Assembly (NCBI GenBank): GCA_023548195.1
Contig: JAJHZJ010000014.1
Location: forward strand, 11,756,718-11,820,717
Direction: 5' to 3'
DNA from: Bettongia penicillata ogilbyi
Taxonomy: Eukaryota > Chordata > Mammalia > Diprotodontia > Potoroidae
Length of the DNA stretch: 64,000 nt
Positions 58,392-64,000 of this stretch are shown here, piece after piece. The notes under the pieces were generated by a model that worked only from the letters and a program-made list of their open reading frames with translations, was not told where the DNA came from and ran no database searches. The position numbers and the translations under genes are program-made. Position 1 is the stretch's first letter. Each line of letters opens with the position of its first letter.

Positions 58392-58401
58392 GCCATCTTG
58401 G
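58392..58401 (-). promoter_or_regulatory. Probable YY1-type box at HAL1 5' end, copy f
   Basis: CCAAGATGGC on the minus strand, about 10 bases inside the element's 5' end. Confidence 0.5.
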
Positions 58402-58410
58402 CTCCTCCCC

Positions 58411-58740
58411 CCAATGGCCTCTTAAAGCAAAGCCTTTCCCCTCCAGAGAATGAAGTATGGAATTCTATTGCAGAATGTAGCAGATCATTTTCTTTTCTAT
58501 TATGTTTTTGTTTGTTTTATGACTTCTCCCAATCATTTTAATTCTTCTAGGCAACATGACTAAGGTGAAAATACATTTAATAGGAATGTATGTGTAGAAC
58601 CTATGTAAAATTTTTTGACCTCTTACAGAGGTAGGTTGAGCAAGCTGAGAAGGAGTGAGAGGGAGGGGAAAATATCTAAATTATTTGGAAGTTATTGTAG
58701 AACACTGAAAACAAATAAAATAGTAAGAGTAAAGAAAAGA
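58411..58740 (+). mobile_element. L1 copy J, right part (3' UTR and tail)
   Basis: The L1 3' UTR resumes after HAL1 copy f ('aaagcaaagcctttccc', 'gcagatcattttcttttc', 'taggaatgtatgtgtagaacctatgtaaa'). It ends in an A-rich tail at 58,690-58,740. Confidence 0.82.
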
Positions 58741-59591
58741 AAAAACTAGTTTTCCTTTCACTTGTGAAGGTTATGAGGTTATGTCTGGCACAGTGTATAT
58801 TGAAGCTACATCTTGAGTAATTTTGTCTTAATATACTTTTAATTAAATTTTTCTTTTGTTTTAGGTGTTAATATGCAATATGATTTTAGGTATTAATATG
58901 CAATACCTTAACAGGTGACTGGCCATTGCTGTTGGTTTTTCCTAAAAGATTCTGTTTTGAGTAAACTATTACATATTCATTCAGTATGTGAAAACACAGA
59001 TTAAAATTATTTTATTCATTGTTTTAAAACCTGAATGAGTTTAAACTGCATGAGAAGTAAAATGAACAGGAGAAAAAGATGCTCTGTAATTTTTGGAAAG
59101 CTAACTACTCTTTAATTAATTAAGTAATTTATTGCAACAACATGAGGGTAACTTGTTAATGGCTATACTCAACTGTGACAAGATTAGTGATGTGAGGTAA
59201 AATCTCATGAGACTGTAATCTGATATCATTTAATTTTTTTATTTAAATTATGATTTTCTGCATTGTTATGAGATCAATAATTTACCATTCAAGATGTCAT
59301 ATACTACTTAGAGGGTGTGTAGCTTGGGAACTGCTAAGGTGTATGTCTGTTTTTGGGTGGGGGAGAGAAAAGTAGGTTTCTGCAAACCAAAAAGAAAGAA
59401 AACCTCATTAGATAGATAATTAACAAATCTAATTTTTTAGAAATGATAGGAGAAAGCAACTTGTATAAACAATTATTCAGAATTTTCATCAACTGAGGAA
59501 AAAGAAATGACATTATCAGAAACTACTTTTTCTAGTTTTGTGGCAAAAAACAAAATTGGCAAGTCACTGGAAAATGAATAACTACAAATAT
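58741..59591. other. No gene or repeat recognised
   Basis: This AT-rich sequence is probably the continuation of the single-copy DNA interrupted at 50,825. It ends at the ERV-L LTR. No coding frame was recognised. Confidence 0.5.
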
Positions 59592-60290
59592 ATGAAATAC
59601 TTAACTGTATCATCAAGGCAATATTTATAGCACTGATGGTGACTATGAATGTGCTGGTGTAGTTCTCATTTGCAAGGTTTAAAAGACTTTCCATATAGAA
59701 GGCAGGAAAAAAACATTTATTTAGAGACCGGAAAACCAAATTCCCCAATCAGAAGGCTAAATCCATCATGTTAGTCAAGAAATTAATAAACCTGATCACT
59801 GAAGGGGGCAAAGCCATTCCCAAGCCTCAGCTTCTCTGCCAAGGCCTTCTCATGAGCAAACTCTCACAAGTCTTAACCTTGCCCTGCCTTCCTGCCTGAG
59901 ACCTCTATCCTCTGCTCTGACCACGTTCGCTCACTTCTTTCCAGATCTGCTCCACCCTTCCCATTCTGCTTTTTCAGCAAGATCCTCCCACCACATGTGA
60001 CTTAGGTTTGCAGGTAATTAAGCAGGTAACATGGGCCTATTAATGAATGACAAAGATCTTTCCATTCAGTTGTTATTAAATTTGTGTTCAAGATCTTTTG
60101 CATTCATTACATAGGTTTGTGGGGCAACAGGTATCAATAGAATTGAAACAAGGAGAGCAAAAAATAAGTATATAAAACAACATCTTAGGCAACTTATGTC
60201 AATAGAACTTTACAATAGTATAACAGGGAGCACATAAATGAGCACATTAAAAAAATCTTAAGGTGGGGCTTCAGGACAAGCACCCCATTA
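59592..60290 (-). repeat. ERV-L-type 3' LTR, about 700 bp
   Basis: It starts on the minus strand just after a purine run (TAGGGGGGAATAATGGGG) near 60,290 and matches the LTR pieces at 14,555-15,003 and 16,617-16,740 of the first copy. Its end near 59,592 (TTTCA on the minus strand) is taken from where the two copies stop aligning. An open frame within it (59,748-59,473) has a partner in the first copy, but lies in LTR and is not taken as coding. Confidence 0.6.
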
Positions 60291-60321
60291 TTCCCCCCTA
60301 GAATGAATAGGGCCTAAAATC

Positions 60322-60606
60322 TTAGGGTAAGGCGTGAAAATCTCTTCTTCTATTGCTACTTCTTGCCAAAATTTGATGTGGAGCTGTCCCTGTCCCAAGA
60401 AGTCTCTTTTGAGAAATCACTTCTTTAGATGGAGTCAGGAGTTTGGTAGACTTTAGATTCAGAGATGACACATCACAGTTGTAGATAGGGGGTGACACCT
60501 GGCTTAAGCAATCAGGCATCTGCAGGTGGAGGGAATTAAACCTATAGAAAACAAATCTAGCAAAGAAGTTTAACAGACAAAAAGCCAAGATGAAAAAAGG
60601 AGGCAA
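60322..60606 (-). pseudogene. ERV-L-type 3' open region (post-dUTPase), copy 2
   Basis: 94 codons are open (no ATG; a stop lies directly upstream), encoding a hydrophobic start (FFILAFCLLNFFARFVFY) and then LQMPDCLSQVSPP, NCDVSSLN and RRDFHALP. The first ERV-L copy keeps the same arrangement at 16,247-16,615. I do not recognise the sequence. Confidence 0.4.
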
Positions 60607-60829
60607 TCACCAGAAGTAGGGTAGATATAGGGTCAGTCATGCTTCTGAAGTACATGAACCCACATGAAGGGATTCCCCTGGGAGAATATATCAGTTGGGA
60701 GTACAATTTGGTAATCATCCTCTCCCGAATAGACAGTAATTTCAGTATTATCTTTCCATGTGCTACAATTTCTACAGCCTTTGGAACATTGTCTGGCTTT
60801 GGTTTTATCCATACTTTAGCTATAAATTA

Positions 60830-61210
60830 TATGCTATCAATAGAAATCAATCCTTTAGTTCCTCTGCTGGTTGTTTCAGAAGAAGAGTTAATTTTCACAA
60901 GCGCTATTATTTCACAAGGAATAGCAATCACTTGAACTGTCCTGTCATTTTTACAAAACTATATGCGTTCATTATCTAAATTTTGGAATGTTGCAATAAC
61001 TTCTCCTTGATAAATAGAATCTATCTCTCCAGTCAATACATGTATTCCTCCAGGTGCTAATCCCGATTTAGGTAATATACATCCAAAATGATTCTTGGGG
61101 ATTCTCATACACATTGCAGTAAGATTGTTCTTGTCTCTTTCATATCCAACCAAAAGTCTTCTAAACAATGAAAATCGTATCCTGCCACACTAGGTATCCC
61201 TGAATATGGT
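60830..61210 (-). pseudogene. ERV-L-type dUTPase domain, one frameshift and one stop
   Basis: dUTPase hydrolyses dUTP to dUMP and keeps uracil out of viral DNA. All five family motifs can be followed on the minus strand: motif 1 SVAGYDFHC (about 61,190), motif 2 LPKSGLAPGG (about 61,065), motif 3 GEIDSIYQGEV (about 61,020, with the catalytic Asp and uracil-stacking Tyr), motif 4 VQVIAIPC (about 60,935), and motif 5 RGTKGLISID (about 60,855). A frameshift separates motif 1 from motif 2 (pieces 61,359-61,105 and 61,168-60,959), and a stop after NERI separates motifs 3 and 4. It lies directly after integrase. Confidence 0.82.
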
Positions 61211-61249
61211 GCTGGTATTTCTGGCCTCAGAGTCCAATACTCAACATTT

Positions 61250-61640
61250 GGAATCTTATGTTTGCTGTTTCTAATTTGCAGATTTGAGGTCATCACTCTG
61301 GCTAAAAATGTACTTCTTCTCAACAGTCCGTTATTCAAATTACATAAAGCAATGAACAAATTATCTTTCTAATGTTCCTAAGAATTATTAGAACTTAACT
61401 TCCTGAACTGTTCTTTCAATAATCCATTCATTCTTTCAATTAACCTAGACCCTTGTGCATAATATAGAATACAATATATCCATTCTATGTTGTTTAATAC
61501 ACAATATCTCTTCATTTTATTGCCTTTGAAAAGTGACCCATTGTTGCTTTGAATATGTATTGTGGTTCCACAGTAGGGACTAATGTTGAGCAGTGTTATT
61601 TGCTTGTGAATCAACATCTGCTCTGTACTCATGTTCTGAC
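61250..61640 (-). pseudogene. ERV-L-type integrase core remnant
   Basis: The open piece 61,632-61,378 reads TTIHIQSNNGSLFKG, where the second catalytic Asp is Asn (S-N-N-G for S-D-N-G), then EWIYCILYYAQGSRLIERMN with the catalytic Glu, and LLKEQFRKLSS. After a stop the next piece continues DNLFIALCNLNNGLLRRST (61,359 and below), leading into dUTPase. The N-terminal zinc domain and first Asp could not be placed with confidence. Confidence 0.78.
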
Positions 61641-61699
61641 CTGGTGAGGGCCATGTAAGCAGCTACATGAAAAACTGACAAATAAGTAACAGAAGACAT

Positions 61700-62160
61700 G
61701 TTCCATATACCTTCCCATAATTCTTTGCCCCAAATTTATTTACCATTAATTTCTCAATTTTGATTTTTCCACGTGGGCATCCATGTAGCTAACCCACTAG
61801 CTACCACCCATTAATCAGTGAATATATGACATGGTCCATCATGTTCTGTTTTTATAACTTCGTGTTCTGCCATAAGTTCAACATATTGACTACTTCCACC
61901 TATCCCAGTACTTGCCAAAGCCTGCCTAGTACATAGGTTGTAAGTTACCATTTTCTAATGTCTTTTCTGGCCCACATATCTTGCTATTCCATCAGTAAGC
62001 CATGTAAGTCTCTTTTGTTGTTCAGTTAATCCACCATATACCTAATTCTATTTTGCCAAGGACTGTAAGAACTCTTATGTATCAATTCCCTCAGTATCTA
62101 TGTTTGCTATAGATTCATGTAAAGCAGAAACTCTACTTTGGCCTGTTTTAGATTTATTTT
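61700..62160 (-). pseudogene. ERV-L-type RNase H remnant
   Basis: On the minus strand, in pieces: QYVELMAEHEVIKTEHDGP with the acidic Glu (about 61,890-61,840), IFTD followed by a stop and WVVASGLATWMPTW (about 61,825-61,770), and SVFHVAAYMALTRSEHEYRA then DVDSQANN (about 61,685-61,605), which matches the end of RNase H and the start of integrase. Several stops are present. Confidence 0.68.
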
Positions 62161-62299
62161 GAATATACCATTTCCATTTAATTATGCAAGCATCCTGTGT
62201 ATGTTCAAATCTATGAGAAGCTGGATTACTTATTCCTCAGCTTATAATTGGGATTCCAGGCCTAAATATGACCTCAGGGTCTAAAGTCAGCTGTTCAGT

Positions 62300-63200
62300 C
62301 TCTATCAAAGTCCAATACACAGTTAACAACAACTTTTCAAAAGGGTTATGTTGAATTCCAGATGAAGGTAGTTTCCTAGACCAAAATCCTAAGGGTACTT
62401 TTCGACTTTATGGTTCTTGTGTTAAACACAAGTTTCCATGTTCATCCTGTACAGTCACTTGTAATTCACCAGGTCAATTTGCATAGGCCATAAATCTAGG
62501 GTCAATTGTATAGAGGCCTTTGCTTCTTCAAAAGCTTTACTCTGCTAAAGTCCTCAATTCAATTCATAATTTTTTCCTAGAAATTTTGTATAAGGGTTTC
62601 AAAATTTGTCCTAATTATGGTATGTCATGCCAGCAATATCCAAATGATCCTATTAGTTTTTGGCCTCCTCATTGATAGGGATAGGAAAATTCTGAATCTT
62701 TTGTTGGGCTTGTGGGAGAATCTCTCACCATCGCTGATTCCATTGTATACTCAAAAACTTTACAGTTTGAGCTGGCTCTTAAATCTTTGCAGGGTTATTT
62801 TCCACCCTTTGCTCAATTAAAAGTGTCAAACTCTTCTCCACTTTTTCTACAGTTTTTCCCTGTACCATAATATTATCTATGTAGTGTGTCAGGTGTACAT
62901 CAGGTAGTTCTAATTCTTCCAAACGTTCAGCCACAATCCTATGACAAATACTAGGGTTATGCAGATATCCTTGTGGCAAGTGTGTAACAGTATATTGTCG
63001 ACCCTGACAAGTGAAAGCAACTTGCTCCCATTGTTTTGAATCTATCGGGATAGTAAAGAAAGCATTGGTATAATTAACATCTGTGTACCAACTCCTATCA
63101 TATTTCTGGATCTTTTCTATTAAGGTAATGATATCTGGAACAGCATCATACAAGGGAGGAGTCACCATATTCAATTATGTATAATCCACTATCATCCTCC
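62300..63200 (-). pseudogene. ERV-L-type reverse transcriptase remnant
   Basis: The longest open piece (63,174-62,779, 131 codons) carries the RT palm. SWYTDVNYTNAFFTIPI holds the first catalytic Asp, and VTHLPQGYLHNPSICHRIVA is the L-P-Q-G region. THYIDNIMVQG is the catalytic box, with Y-I-D-N where Y-x-D-D is needed. Downstream (62,780-62,300) only scattered thumb remnants are seen. Loss of the second Asp would abolish polymerase activity. Confidence 0.82.
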
Positions 63201-63399
63201 AAGCCCCTTCTGACTTTCATGCTGGCTAGGTGGGATTGATTGTTCCATCAAGTGGTTATAGGGAGTAACACTTCTCCCTCAACATATTCCTTTATAGTAT
63301 TGGTAATTTCAACTTTCCTGCTTGTCATGTGATACTGCTTCACTTTATCACTTTAGAAAGTTCAGGAAAAGTGATAGGTCCATTTTTTTTTTTTTTTTT

Positions 63400-63740
63400 T
63401 TTTTTACCCACTAAAAGTTCCTCTCTTTCTTACTGCAAATTGGAATCCACCCTCAGGTAAATTTAAAGTCGCACCTCTCAATATATCTGTTCCAAAGATG
63501 TATTCAGGAATGATTACAATTACCACGATATATTCTTTCTTAGATCATTGTTCAGTTTTCATCATTAGATTGACTTGACTGGATGATTTCATTCCCTCCC
63601 AGTTCTTTGATGGTGATAGGAGTTTCATGTTTAAACTTATCAGAGTTTTCATGTATAAGGGAGGCCTCTTCCCTAGTATCCATTAATGCACTAGTTACAG
63701 TGTTTGATCCATTTTTCCAATATACAGTCAAATTGATATG
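63400..63740 (-). pseudogene. ERV-L-type aspartic protease remnant
   Basis: On the minus strand, ALMDTREEASLI (about 63,695-63,660) matches the retroviral protease active site, with D-T-R in place of D-T-G. KELGGNEII (about 63,610) is the flap region, and, after frame changes, a block reading YIFGTDILRGATLNLPEGGF (about 63,515-63,455) is the C-terminal part. Nonsense and frameshift changes are present. Confidence 0.7.
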
Positions 63741-63904
63741 GGGTCTGTAATCCTATCTGTGTATTTCCTTCCTCTCAACTGGGCTTTGCCAATTTCTTAT
63801 TCTTCTTGAAGATGCAACAAACTTGAGTGCAAGGCTTCAGGGGGATCTGTAGGGGAAGTTCTTACTTTTCTATTTTGTCTAGTATCAAGTCCCTTTTCTT
63901 GGTC

Positions 63905-64000
63905 GGAATACCATCTATGCTTCCAAAATCTGGCTCTGCTCTCAGTAGAGCAGTAAACAATTCCTTCTTTGTCCATTTGCTCTGATTTTAAATCTGCTGG
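63905..64000 (-). pseudogene. ERV-L-type gag 3' end, at window edge
   Basis: KKELFTALLRAEPDFGSIDG (63,990-63,910 region) parallels the block at 16,185-16,241 of the first copy. It is taken as the end of gag because protease follows. It runs off the window. Confidence 0.5.

Larger units (their letters stand above)
55582..58410 (-). mobile_element. HAL1-like half-L1 element, copy f
   Basis: This complete-looking minus-strand element of 2.83 kb has a 5' end at 58,410 with GGAGCCAAGATGG, a GC-rich 5' UTR (57,745-58,410), ORF1 (57,741-56,643) and a spacer with (GT)n at 56,473-56,495. The tail ends near 55,620 with poly-T at 55,582-55,590. It is flanked by an exact 13-base duplication CCAATGGCCTCTT (55,569-55,581 and 58,411-58,423) inside the 3' UTR of L1 copy J. 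The same L1 position holds copy a in L1 copy B. Confidence 0.88.
60291..64000 (-). mobile_element. ERV-L-type (class III) provirus, internal region, cut by the window edge
   Basis: In minus-strand order: gag end (64,000-63,905), protease (about 63,730-63,400), RT (63,200-62,300), RNase H (62,150-61,750), integrase (61,630-61,250), dUTPase (61,210-60,830), a short 3' open region (60,606-60,322), and the LTR. A dUTPase placed after integrase is a hallmark of the ERV-L group. Numerous stops and a poly-A run (63,386-63,408 on the plus strand as T) show that it is old. The 5' half lies outside the window. Confidence 0.82.

Noticed and set aside
63386..63408. T-run in the ERV-L protease region as a sign of a separate minus-strand retroposon tail
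   Set aside because: Sequence on both sides reads as protease to RT of the same provirus, so it is more likely an expanded A-tract in the provirus than an insertion.

Overview
The window reads as intergenic or intronic DNA from a mammal, most likely a marsupial. That inference rests on three things: several LINE-1 (L1) copies, at least five half-L1 (HAL1-like) elements that carry an L1 ORF1 but no ORF2, and a MIR-type CORE-SINE. No intact cellular protein gene was found. The only relic of a host gene is a broken immunoglobulin heavy-chain V segment (IGHV) near 31.6-31.9 kb, with a degenerate recombination signal directly after it. It raises the possibility that the window lies in or near an IGH locus, or that the segment is an orphon.

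Layout. 1-7.6 kb: an L1 (+) split by a 5'-truncated L1 (+), which is itself split by a HAL1 (-), each step supported by a target-site duplication (TSD). 7.6-14.5 kb: older L1 pieces on both strands. 14.55-16.74 kb: an ERV-L-type provirus (+) that has lost pro-pol. 16.74-19.0 kb: L1 (-) pieces. 19-20.1 kb: an unnamed interspersed repeat and a MIR-type SINE. 20.1-22.4 kb: nothing recognised. 22.5-26.0 kb: a heavily mutated gammaretrovirus-like (class I) provirus (-). 27.9-30.86 kb: a HAL1 (-) whose ORF1 is interrupted only by two stop codons. 31.6-31.9 kb: the IGHV pseudogene, followed by long CT, C and TA tracts. 34.2-38.7 kb: a HAL1 (+) inside an older HAL1 (-). 38.7-43.08 kb: L1 (-) then HAL1 (+). 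43.09-47.19 kb: the 3' half of a betaretrovirus-like (class II) provirus (+) with a complete 3' LTR. 47.2-50.8 kb: unrecognised AT-rich DNA. 50.83-58.74 kb: an L1 (+) split by a HAL1 (-). 59.6-64.0 kb: an ERV-L-type provirus (-) with protease, RT, RNase H, integrase and a dUTPase downstream of integrase; it continues past the window edge.

Nothing here looks like a working operon or a new defence or metabolic system. The interest lies in the IGHV relic, in two HAL1 insertions at the same position in two different L1 copies, in the comparison of the two ERV-L copies (which maps a block deletion of pro-pol), and in the class II provirus, whose RNase H and integrase share one frame broken only by two adjacent stop codons. 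All boundaries were set by eye from internal comparison between copies, so expect errors of tens of bases unless a TSD or LTR terminus is named.
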